This document shows, piece by piece, positions 34,001-44,268 of a DNA stretch of 64,000 nt. The DNA comes from Trichuris trichiura (taxonomy: Eukaryota > Nematoda > Enoplea > Trichinellida > Trichuridae). The position numbers were made by a program, and so were the translations under genes. The DNA lies in the NCBI GenBank assembly GCA_037903355.1, contig JBAJFE010000009.1:496001-560000 (forward strand), read 5' to 3'. The first letter of the stretch is position 1, and each line of letters starts with the position of its first letter. The notes below the pieces were generated by a model. It worked only from the letters and a program-made list of their open reading frames with translations, had not been told where the DNA came from and ran no database searches.

Positions 34001-36107
34001 AGATAAAACTAGCGGCAGAAATATTTCTATAAATAGCGCTGTCCTTCTGTCACATGATAATGCACAATAGGCTGGAGGTAGGTGCCTCAAGCGGCGAACT
34101 CATCAGACTTTGCCCCAACAGATTGCTACTTGTTTTGGCCCAGGTAGCATCGTCTATCCATGCAGCGCTTCAAAGAACTTTGGGGCGCCAGAAGTGGGTG
34201 GTTCATTTCTTTGGATCAAAGACCTAAACGTTCCGTTGCCATAGAGTCTACTCTGTCAGAAAGCTAGCAAAAGCCTATAAATGTAACAGAAACTATATCT
34301 AATAAAGAATGTTCCCACAATTTGGTTTCATGAATACTTTTCGTCGACAAATAATGGTAAAAACGTTTTCTCGCACCCAATAAATAATTCTGCTTCGAAA
34401 AGGAGTTCTTTTCAAATCGTATCACTTTTTTCTTGCGCTTTCGGTAACTCATTTTATCGACTGATAAGACAATAAACTAGCTTGGCCTGCTGAGGAAGCC
34501 GGAAGCTGAGAGGTGTTAACCTATGCACTAATAATACAACGACATCAAGCAATTATCGCACTTCGTCTTTCAAGCGAAAGATCGAAGTCATCAAATAATT
34601 GTCAACAAATTAGACCTATGAGGCTATTACTTTTTAATCAAATAGATAATACAAAGCTCGTAGTGAGAAAAGAGAATGTGATTTAATGCTTGCTCATTCG
34701 CCTTCTGCCGCAATAACACAATGGCAAATATTGACACAAAATCTTTTTACCCGTTCAGGGCGAACTCATTATCGCTTTGCACAATGTCTGAATGTCCATT
34801 CTTACCCTTGCCTTGAAGGTACCGTAAAAGGCTGCTGCGTTATGGAGCGATTGAATGAAGGTCAGGAAGCCAATTAATAGTACATGACGTTAAGAATGCG
34901 TGTTTATAAGCGATTTTTGCGCTCGCGAAGCTGGGAAGGTAATATCAAAAGTCAAGAACAAACGGGTGCTTCTTCTTAACATGCTTTACTTACTCGTCAG
35001 CTTATTATGGAAAAGAGGCAGCCGTCGACAAAGGCCTGAAGCTTAGACACTTTTAAACTACCCTTCTGAAAACTGACATTTTGCCCTTTTCACGATAGTA
35101 CTTACACTGAACTTGGATGAGGGATTCTTTCCATGGTAAATTACAAGATCTGCGCAGCTGTCATGAGCAGCTAAACCTTGAAGCTTAAAGCACAGTAATG
35201 ACAAGATGTGAAAGGTAAAAATCATACCGAACAAGGAAAAAGCGATATTAAACACATTTCCGCCGCGTACTCAACATTCTACATATTCATATTTTAAGGC
35301 CTAGCTGTTAGTAATGCACTCCTTGGACTTGGATATTTATCCGCTGGCTGGAAACGTCTTGCCGTGGACCATCTAGAAATGGAGAAGACGACGGCTTGGC
35401 TTTGCCTAATGTCTTCACCATACATCTTCTGCTTTCAAGTTGGAAACAAAGTATCTTCATTGATGGTGTTATTCTTGGCTCTAGATCGATGCTGGTGTCT
35501 CTTTGTCTTCCCTACCGGCAGAAGGTCTACCCGAACGTATGTTATAGCTCTGGTGCTTTCCGTTTTTTTCATGGCAATAATATTCTACCTATGTATTGTT
35601 GCTATAACTTATCAATGGGGAAAAGACAGGCTAATTTCGGTGTTGTGTTTGCACAAACAGGCAATTCCAGTTTACTTCTACTACTGTGACAACAAATTCC
35701 TGATTACAGCCGCGGTATTCACCATAATTGCATATCTGATCATGATGGCACTTATGAAAAAGTGCCAAAAGAAGTTAGAAGGTGTTCGAGCAATTCAACT
35801 TCGCCGAGAGAAAATCGTTCTTACGAAGATTAAGATAATTGTGCTAAGCCACATGCTTCTTTGCTTCCTACCTCCTTTCATTACAACCACAGCAATCGAA
35901 ACCGGAACATTTCACATATCGATGGATGCTTTGCGCCTCCTGCCGCCTATTGGTCAAGGACTAGAAGCGTTGCTATACACATACACATTGCGCGACATGC
36001 GACTTGCTATGCAAAGGATTCGCTCATTGTGCGCTAAGCCTTCTGAATTGCTCAAACCAAGAACATGGCGTCAGTTGCAGTTACGTGACCGCGTTACTCC
36101 TCAGTAA
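31006..36107 (+). CDS. Seven-transmembrane serpentine receptor, two exons, 313 aa
   Basis: Exon 1 is 31006-31138 (44 codons plus 1 nt, starting MNGFYKFVNGFYIITGL) and exon 2 is 35299-36107. The intron is 4160 nt, phase 1, with donor GTAAGA and acceptor TTTTAAG. Exon 1 is TM1 (IITGLASITINGFVCRTIL, with the TM1 Asn) and a basic loop (KRKSRR). Exon 2 starts with TM2 (LAVSNALLGLGYLSAGWKRL), closely matching LAISNVIVCIGFIASGSFRL of the receptor at 1611-4920. TM3 ends in ALDRCWCLF (a DRC form of DRY). The inner loop before TM6 is basic (QLRREKIVLTKIK). TM7 is followed by a basic tail of about 40 residues. Lineage-expanded nematode receptor; ligand unknown. Its long intron may host a minus-strand gene (35106-35255, 33309-33660). 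Confidence 0.82.
33309..33660 (-). CDS. Possible terminal exon, antisense in receptor intron
   Basis: The minus strand is open for about 115 codons after possible acceptors (ACTTCTGTAG, CCACTCTGTAG) and ends at TAA. The product has four spaced cysteines, a hydrophobic PLSLLVVYIDAL stretch, a dibasic RLKRK and an acidic, Ser-rich tail. No family is recognised. The first-exon candidate at 35106-35255 ends in phase 0, which does not match either acceptor directly, so at least one exon would be missing between them. Confidence 0.28.
35106..35255 (-). CDS. Possible signal-peptide first exon, antisense in receptor intron
   Basis: Fifty codons starting MFNIAFSLFGMIFTFHILSL form a strong signal peptide, followed by a Cys-containing stretch (AAHDSCADLVIYHGKN). 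They end at an excellent donor (AGT|GTAAGTAC) in phase 0. It lies fully inside the 4.2-kb intron of the plus-strand receptor gene, close to its second exon. A downstream partner exon was not fixed. Confidence 0.35.
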
Positions 36108-39014
36108 ATCGTTTTACCAAGTTTCTTACCATCCAGAAACACGTCGCCTAAAAACCTTCAGCCGACGGGGAACCGAAGCTGCCATGACGTTCTCAAAAAA
36201 CTAGAAAACTTTGTCACAAAACGAAGACTTAACCGAGGGCTCTGTACCGGCTAATGGACTTGAAATCTTAATAGGTTATTTATACTTACAAAGTACCTAC
36301 GCAGACGGTTAGGTTAATGAGACAAACGGCCAAGTAGTTAGTCCAGCCCCTTTTCCTTTTCTTTATGAGATACAGGGAGAGAAAGAGAGGTAGAAAAGTG
36401 AAAAGTCTAACAAAAACCAATGAGGAGAAATGAAAAAGCCACAGCAACAAGCTAACAAAAACAAAATCTGTGGGAGTGCAAAAGCAAGCGCAAACCGCTC
36501 ACTTGTCGGACTGAAAAGCAGCCCATAATAAAGTTTTATTCGCTTTTCCACTATTAATCAATAGACAATTGAAAAATAGACAGTTATAAGCTTTGCCATG
36601 CTTACGATCTGAGAAAGTATCCTACGCTAATTTACATGGAATGCAGCCAATGCCAGCAACAGCGGACGAAACGGTTCTATTTTCGAGTTTCAACTTTGCG
36701 TGTGACCGTCCTGGCGTGCTTTAGTCGTCTACCGTTGCTTTGACGAAATGAAAAAAATAAATGTCTTCAGGAAGCGATCCGAAATTCACTGTTATTCTGA
36801 CCGACCGTCCTCCCGCGCTGCATTATCTGCACTGCTTACGCCTTTTCCGCGTTTTATTATTTTACCTTTAATCTTAAAGTAATTTTAAATATAAACGTAC
36901 CTGACTATCAAATTCTAAGGTATTTATACAAGCAAAAATTAACCAAATTCGTACCTTAAATTCATTTATCTTACTGTCCAATAGCATAAGTTACAATGTT
37001 ACCCTCTAATCTCAGAAGCGCTGCAACCAAAAGCATTGGGGAATGTGCACCGCTACCAAAGAAGCTGAGAATGTGACAGCTTCTCGTATATGCACAAGTA
37101 AATACGTTACAGGTGAAATATTACGATCAGTTAAGCTGCAGCACTACTGCCTAATGAACGGGGAGATTCAGTGAATGGTACCAAGGAGCAGCAGATGTGA
37201 TTCACATTAAATTTTAAACTTGAGGAAGCCAAACATGCCATTCTTCTATAGCGGCTTCCGCAAGTTTCCAACTAATTACGTCAGAGTAAAATGTCACAAA
37301 CCTGTGAATTTTAAATAAGAATTTTTTGGTCGGGAACGCGGACGCGTTGACAATTAATCGCCACATGAAGCCTTTACATTAAAGGTGGAAATCTATAAAA
37401 TACATTAGTTACTGCCAAACGGAACTTCGGATACATTTCAGTAAAAGTGCAGATTTGTTTGAAAAATCGTTTTTCCTAAGCAACGGTAAAACAGGGGTAC
37501 TCTCTCAAAGTTGCAAAGAATTTGCGCAGAAAACGGCATTAAAGACGACTTCTCATCGTAACCAAAAAAGCGGCGTTCGTTACGTGCACCACGTTTTAGC
37601 TAGTGAGGAACACGTACTCAAAAATTCAATTTTAAATTTACGCAACATCTTGCAAAAAAGTACCTTAAACAAACTTTAAACTTTAAGAAGCAACATTTAA
37701 TAACAGCAACGCCAGTTTGGTTGGCCATTGTAACAGATGACTGAGAAGGCGGGCGGTGATCGCATGCACTGCTGCTAGGTCAGGCACTGATGCAGTAATG
37801 AACGAATAATAAACGTGTAAAGTCAACCTGTGGTAAAATATATTTTACTGTACTTCTTGCAAACAATAAAAAAGGCAAGTTGAACTGATTCATAGACCAA
37901 CTGTACCTTCTGCTTGTAAGTAACGAGCTTGACGTCTGTTAATGTTATTTTTTAGAAAACAAGACAAGAAGACGGCGTTCCCTCTGACTTCGTGATAATG
38001 TGACTGCTTCGCGATTTTGTAATGTCGATAAGTGAAATAAAACTTCTTGTTCAGTAAAGTGTACAAAACAGTCTGCACTGCTGAATGCCACGAATGACAT
38101 TTTAACTTTACCTGAAAAACGTTGCCTGCTTCTAACTTAACCAGCAAAAAAAGACATATGAGTCAAATTAACGCACATAATAAAATATGTGCAAGACTGT
38201 GAGTTGTTACAACAAACTCTAACTTGAATTAAAAACTGAATCCAGACAACTGTATTTGTGTTTACTCACCAAACGCAAGTGAACATACGTAGCAATTTTA
38301 CGCACTACGAGCCCTTCTCCTCCTACATCGCTGCAGATTAAAGAAAAATGACACACGACTTATTATTTTTTGGATTATTCAAATACAGCGCCGTCACCCA
38401 ACAGTGAGCATGTGGAAATTGCAGTGGAAGTAAAGACGCAACACTCGGCCTAAATTATTTCATAAAGTGAAACCTTTTGCTTACCGACTATTCATCTTTC
38501 GACCGCATTTATTTAACGCTCGGCTGTTAACTTGTAGGTACCGGTGGAAGACACGAATTTCTTCATTTCAAAAAACGAGTACTGGTGCCTTGATCCAATC
38601 AGGATGCCGCTTGTACAACATTTTCCAAACTACATTGCAAGCGTCTGACAGTTTCCGCTTTATCCATTTTCAAATAGAGAAAATGTACGATGCTTCACGT
38701 AACAGAACTCAGGGGAAATCATTTTATTGCATTTCAGGCCTAAAAAACAACGATTAATTGAGCGGTCACAAAACTGATGGATACATGTTCTGCTTCGCAA
38801 AACAATTTATGTTGAAGAATAGGAAACACTGTACTCATCGAAGCGACTGCTCTTCAAGTGACATCTTCAACTGAAGTTTTCAACATGGAAGAATGTGATA
38901 ATTTTTGTGAACAGCCCGATAGCAGCAGTAAGGTGCTTCGCTGCAACAGTTAAATGGGCGCTGTCGTAAGAAAATAAATTTACAATGCACTATTATTCTC
39001 TGATACTTTGCGAT
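36108..39014. other. Intergenic, nothing recognised
   Basis: 3' flank of the receptor gene, then AT-rich DNA with short frames (for example 37455-37679 and 38467-38757) that fit no family and show no splice context. Confidence 0.45.
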
Positions 39015-39319
39015 AACGGATGAAGATTTTTTCTTTTTTTCCTCTTCTTCGTAACGGGTTTTCAGTTTTCTTTTTGAAAAAAGTTTTACGGTTTCAACCC
39101 GTTTTGTTTTCACATAACGTTTATTTTTGTCATAAACGTTCTACACAGAGCTTTCAGGTCCCACCCGGACCGGTCTTTAGCGTGAAATAAATAATGTCCG
39201 CCGTCGGGCCGCTCTCCTTGGTCGCAAGCCCATCTATCCGATCAACTTCGGCCGAGGCCGCAGCGGTCAGCTCTATCGTGAGCCGTCGAGCTTCTTTTCA
39301 AAAAGAAAACGGATGAAGA
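39015..39319. mobile_element. 281-bp monomeric hammerhead element with 12-bp target duplication
   Basis: AACGGATGAAGA flanks the element at 39015-39026 and 39308-39319. The 281-bp body (39027-39307) is related to one arm of the nested palindrome at 23492-24010. It shares CTTCGTAACGGGTTTT, TAACGTTTATTTTT, GAGCTTTC and GTCAGCTCTATC.TGAGCCGTC in the same order, but there is no second arm. A decayed hammerhead sits on the minus strand at 39145-39183. It is a simple, non-palindromic member of the family. Confidence 0.75.
39145..39183 (-). ncRNA. Hammerhead-like motif with mutated core
   Basis: Minus strand has ACG, CTAAAGA (G to A in the core), C, an imperfect GGTCC/GGACC-type stem, GAAAGCTC, TGT. 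A core change that normally abolishes cleavage is present. Confidence 0.5.
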
Positions 39320-39983
39320 GTATGCTTATGACAACAACAACTTCTAGCAATTAAACATGCACTAAACTCGTACATGATTTACAATGAATGAGCTATGAAG
39401 AACTCTTGAGAGGATTGAGCAAACCGTAGCTAAACTATTTTTTCACAGCAGCAACTGCCAAATAAACCTAATGCTTCCTGCAAAACAAGTTGGGACCGCA
39501 ACTGTCCAAAATTCAATCATTTACACAAATGTTTACCTCACAGTCGCAGAAGAGTGGCCCATTGTCTGCTTAGGGTAGACTTTCTTTGTCCGTTCAGCAG
39601 GTGAAAGGGAAGTTAAACAGCTGGATGAAATAGAATTGAAACCGTCAGCATCAAGAGATGCTTAAGCTGACTTTAAAAAACGAGAGAAAAAAGTAGCAGC
39701 CACAGAAAATGACTAAAAAAGGGGAACGATTCAATGAGCTAATGAAAGAATCTCAAACTCCGGTTTACTGACTACGATTGTAGGCCTGTACCCAAATCTC
39801 GAAACTCTAAATAGCAAAACTAGAAAATCTTTTTCAAAAGAGAGTTTTGCTCAACTTCATGAGCATATTTATCTTAGACAATCCTGAAAGACTCACAATT
39901 CTATAAGCGGAAAATCATGGAAGGCTGTAGTCCTAAAAGTTAAAAGTACCGAAACATTTGAAATGCAGAATATAGTCCAAACC

Positions 39984-40316
39984 CTAAGACGTTGCAATAT
40001 CGAATGATCCAAAAGCCAAAGAAGGTCTTGTTACTTGAAGGGTCGAAATCCCTGAAGGCTGATGCTCTGAATTAGCTGCAACCGCAATGTCACTATAAAG
40101 CAATCGCCTCAATAGGATTCCACCTATTCGGTTCCTGCCTTTCGGGATTATAATCCTAAGCCTTGATTGTTTAGGAATTAAAGCCATATTGCGGTTATAT
40201 GTTTGTTTAACAGTTACCGTTGTCGTAAAACATATAGTGTACGTATAAAATAGGAAATTCCAAAGCCCCAAGGAAAGCAGCAAGTGACTGCATGTAGACA
40301 AGTTCAGTTCTGCCAT
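39984..40316 (-). CDS. Possible small secreted protein, 110 aa (unrecognised)
   Basis: A single frame starts MAELNLSTCSHLLLSLGLWN, a plausible signal peptide or membrane anchor. A basic middle (PKQSRLRIIIPKGRNR, GGILLRRLLY) and a Ser/Thr-rich end follow. There is no recognised domain and no splice evidence. It could equally be a chance frame. Confidence 0.25.
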   Translation of the reverse strand: MAELNLSTCSHLLLSLGLWNFLFYTYTICFTTTVTVKQTYNRNMALIPKQSRLRIIIPKGRNRIGGILLRRLLYSDIAVAANSEHQPSGISTLQVTRPSLAFGSFDIATS

Positions 40317-41946
40317 TGTCTTCCCCGAGCTTGCGCCTGCGTCCTATACCAATGGCAGGTGCGTTACATCTATGAAAAAGGTAACTTCCAGTGAATTTTA
40401 AGTTTTCGGAACATTAGGCCCTCCGTAACACACATGAGCTGGAAACTGATTTTCATTTAGACTCATGATGGCACAAGTACTTCCTTATTTCCGTTGATTA
40501 TAATTAAATTTGCTACAAGCAGCGGTTCTGTCATCCGCACAGCTATGCCATCCCGCAGCAAAAGATCCCGTTATCATTCCCAGGAAATAGATAAGATAAT
40601 GCCAGCAGTCAACCAAATTTTTACCCCTGCAGGTACTCAATGCCATTGCTGTTCACAGTCACTATTGAGCAAGCTAGTGAGAGTACTTTCGTTCATTCAA
40701 TAAGAGATGCTTTAACAACAAATACGAAGCTGCACTGAATAATCAATTAATAATTTCGAAACGATTTAGGTGAATGAAAGGTGGTCATATTGAACAAACA
40801 TTGCCTAACTCAAAAATAGACAATAACAACGACATACACACCGTGCATGGCAGAACTGAAGAAATTTCGTCATACCGTTTTCGCCAACGTGAAGAATTAG
40901 TTGAATAGGAAAAGGTTAGTTTCATACCAGCCAGAAACACCAGAAACCCATCGGATGAGTTACGTCTTTGAGATATACAGTAAAATCGCACAATTGCATA
41001 ATTGCCCCTGGACAGTCGTCACCCACAAGTTACAAAAGCAGAACCAACAGGCGCTTTGTTTTCTAAGCTCAAACTAATGTTTTTCATTACGTATTTTTTT
41101 GTCTGACAGTGATTTTCCATGAAGCCGATGCATATCAAACCCGGAATATTTTTCCATGCACTTAGCAAAATTTTTAAAACTCTTCATTTGGCAAAACTCT
41201 TTATCAAGGATATTTTTAAATCATTTGGCCTCGTCTAAATGACTTTTGTGCTGTGGCTTTTGGCGTCCCTTCATCCTTACACTCTCTTTCTTCTGTTTTT
41301 CAGTTCCTGTAGTAACTGCGGATAAAAATGGACTGGACGAAAGGCGATGTTATCACATTCAGAAGCGTATTCACATTGTGCTACTGTTCCGGATAAAGAT
41401 GCCTAATCTGTAGCTACACTTCCATTGATTCATTTGCACTTTAGCGTCTTACCGTAAACTGTATGCTATAATTAAGTTAAGTAAATGCTCAAACTGAAGC
41501 GTTTTTAACTTATGCACAAAAAAGCACTTCTGAAAAGCCTGACCTTGGCTCAACGCAACAATTCGCTTGTTATGCTATCAAACAGTCTTCAGTGCGTATA
41601 TTACATGGATACGAAATGTATAAAGTGGATACGCACAGACGCCACAAATAAAGCTCATTCGCGCGTACGTTTAATAATGGATCACTTGGTAAGAAGTCAT
41701 TTCAGCCAATTCACAGGCTTATTTCATACTCGGCAATTTATTAAGACTGATTAATCTACTTGCTTTGTTCTTGTTCCCATTCAATACTTCCTCTTAAGCC
41801 AAGAAACTCACATTTTCAAAGGTAGGAAAACCTCTCTGAAAACTTTTCGACCAAGTTTATCGTACATAAGGCTCGTTTTTGATTAAACAAAGCACAACAG
41901 ACAGAACTCATAGAGCATTTAATTTTCTTAATATGCCAAGGAATTT
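40317..41946. other. Intergenic, nothing recognised
   Basis: Short frames only. The last 100 nt are the 3' flank of the ribosomal P1 gene, with an ATTAAA polyadenylation-like signal on the minus strand near 41920. Confidence 0.45.
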
Positions 41947-42282
41947 TCAACCAAACAGATCTAAACCCAGTTCTTCATCGGACTCAGATTCTTCTTTCTT
42001 TTCCTCTTTCTTTTCAGGCGCTTTGGCGCCTTCTGCTTGAACTTCCGCTGCAGCAGGTGCCACAGCAACAGAGCCTGCACCAAATCCTCCGCCTATGTTG
42101 GTCACCAATTCGCTTATGTTAACTGATTCTAGTGCATTCACGAATATTTCAGGCCAAACAGAATCAACATGCACATCTGCAGCCGTTAAAATCGACTTGA
42201 TTCCATCGACTGATACCTTTATCCCATCATCCGCCAATATCAGTGCAGCATAAGCGCAAGCCATTTCATTGTTCAGCGCCAT
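41947..42282 (-). CDS. RPLP1: 60S acidic ribosomal protein P1
   Basis: 111 aa from ATG at 42282. The N-terminal helical domain (MACAYAALILADDGIKVSVD, then ILTAADVHVDSVWPEIFV) matches P1, which pairs with P2 and docks on P0 in the large-subunit stalk that recruits translation GTPases. It is followed by the glycine patch (NIGGGFGAGS), an Ala-rich hinge, a Lys/Glu-rich stretch (APEKKEEKKEESESDEE) and a C-terminal LGLDLFG. The end differs from the usual GFGLFD. The longer frame upstream (from 42351) is not used: a 3' splice site (TTGTTGTCAG) lies just 3 nt before this ATG, so the leader is joined there either by a 5'-UTR intron or by spliced-leader trans-splicing. Length is normal for the family. 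Confidence 0.93.
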   Translation of the reverse strand: MALNNEMACAYAALILADDGIKVSVDGIKSILTAADVHVDSVWPEIFVNALESVNISELVTNIGGGFGAGSVAVAPAAAEVQAEGAKAPEKKEEKKEESESDEELGLDLFG

Positions 42283-42292
42283 CTTCTGACAA
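42283..42292 (-). promoter_or_regulatory. 3' splice site immediately 5' of the P1 start codon
   Basis: Minus strand reads CTTTACCTTGTTGTCAG|AAG-ATG. The pyrimidine-rich tract and CAG directly before the start fit a 5'-UTR intron or spliced-leader acceptor. They fix the start at 42282. Confidence 0.55.
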
Positions 42293-43722
42293 CAAGGTAA
42301 AGTGACTAAACAAGTTAACATTGGAGTTTGCAAATGAAGTTCGACAAACAACGAAGCAGTAAAACGCTAAACAGCTGTCATTCAGTTACGGAAAAAATGT
42401 TAAAGCAACAGTACGAAAGGCGTACTAAATAAACATTGGTGATTGGCTTAGCGTTGCGAAAATGTCAAAATTAACACATCAAATTGCACCTGCGGTTGAA
42501 CAGTGTTTGCCCATTAAGTGGTACTAACGTTATTCTACAGTTCTTAAACGATGAATGTTAAGTATAAACGACTAAATCAAACGCTGCACCTAAGTCCCTA
42601 CCACAAGAACAAAGACTCATACGCAAGAACAAAGGGACTTCATGCCTATGTAAAATGATAATAGTCTTTAGCCGAAGTATCGAGCAACAACGTTGCCATA
42701 TATTAACACTAATAATAACTAAAAAGGCAGTTCACTTGGTATCCCACAAATACATCAAACCGGGCAAATGATGACGAAGTCAACACAGCTACAAGAAATG
42801 GGATGTGAAAAGCAAGTACAATTGAGTAGTACTCCATAAACATTGTCCACAGCAACGCATTTGACTAAAAACACGTTTTGATTTCAAAAATTAAGATCCC
42901 TATAGCTGTAAGGTTGCAAACTTTTTTATTACTTACATAAACTGTCGCCCATAAAAACAAAAGCTTAAATTTTTAAGAACATCTATTGCCTTCATTCTGG
43001 AAATGCTTGTCGATTGAGAAGGCTTTGTAAATGTTGTTTTTGATTAGCCAACTACTTTCAAAAGATTGACTTTGCCGAAATAGTTCGTATGCATCAAAAA
43101 GGTGCTCAGTTAGCAATTCAAACATGTGTTTCACTCATACAGAATCCTCTATTCAACAACTGATTCGTTAAGCCTTCTGAAATAAAGGGGACGAGGAATG
43201 AACAATTCGAAACGCATCGCCATTCAGGTTTGATCAGTAAACTGCGGCGCCTTGGTGCCTTTTGTCACTGCGATTAAAAATCTGTAGGTTCATGTAGTAG
43301 ATGCGTTGCAGTGAAGCTATCCCATTGATAACTATGTGATCAAGGTAAAAGTGCGTGAATACCGTTTGGCCGGACAGTTTTTTGACCAGAATTGAACGAT
43401 GGATTTGAGTTTAATGGTGGCTTGCACTTGAAATCATATTTATTTGGTGATGTAGCAATTGAGAATATAGCTTCTGTTCATTGGCGTATAAAGCTTCCTG
43501 TTTTCCTACGGGATAACAGTCTAATCTTTACTTAATCGCTTATTAAACGGTAGCGCCTTTAGGACTTGCTGATTCAATATGTTTGTTTATCACGGTAAAG
43601 AAAGGCATTAAAGACGAGATGCGGTGAGTCCTATAAGTTCTTTTGTTTGTAGAAACAGTTTATTATTTCGTGACACAATCTGAAAGTGGTTACCAGTTTT
43701 ACGATGGTAAAGTTGTCCATGG

Positions 43723-43765
43723 GCGAAGCTTTCAAGGCGTACCTCTCATCTCACATGTGGCCCTT
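43723..43765 (-). ncRNA. Degenerate hammerhead-like motif
   Basis: Minus strand GAGATGA, G, AGG..CCTT, GAAAGCTT, CGCCC. The GAAAGCTTCGCCC end is identical to that near 4994, but the first core base is lost. Confidence 0.35.
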
Positions 43766-44010
43766 TCGGGTCGTTGAAGAAGTGCAAATTTTGCCAGTAG
43801 ATAGATATGTTCTCTCGTTCGTCCTCATTTCCTGAATATTGTTTCCTAACTGATAAAGAGCTCGAGTTGGCCTTTCTATGCCACAAATCTTGCTGCGAGC
43901 AACTTCACGAATGCTAATTCAAAGCTTAATAACATTTAAGAGAGAACTGTAGGTAAATTTAAAAGTTACATGAATCATGTTTAGCATCCTTCATCCATAG
44001 TAATTCGTTC

Positions 44011-44046
44011 TACACAGGTCCATTGGTTCAATGAACCTGTGTAGTT
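44011..44046. repeat. Short hairpin
   Basis: CTACACAGGTCCATTG and CAATGAACCTGTGTAG pair with a single mismatch around a 4-nt loop (GTTC). Function unknown. Confidence 0.6.
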
Positions 44047-44268
44047 CATTGTTAGCCACACTGGGCAGATGTTGCATGTTGTTTTAGGTGCTCCAGGAAC
44101 CTTACAACAGTCTAAAGGGATTCTGTAACGCTAAAATTTGAATATTTTCTTCCAATTTATTCTCCAGTGTTTTCAAAATAGCCTTTTTAATATTGCTTGC
44201 TATCGTAATGCGTAAGAATTTCATTGCTAAGAGATTAAAGTAGGTAATCCACTGTCGCTTATCCTGTT

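Larger units (their letters stand above)
42300..44268. other. Intergenic, decayed repeat and small hairpin only
   Basis: No gene seen. It contains a degenerate hammerhead (43723-43765) and a 36-nt hairpin (44011-44046). Confidence 0.45.

Noticed and set aside
42283..42351. N-terminal extension of ribosomal P1
   Set aside because: The extra 23 residues have no counterpart in P1 proteins, and a 3' splice site lies between them and the conserved start.
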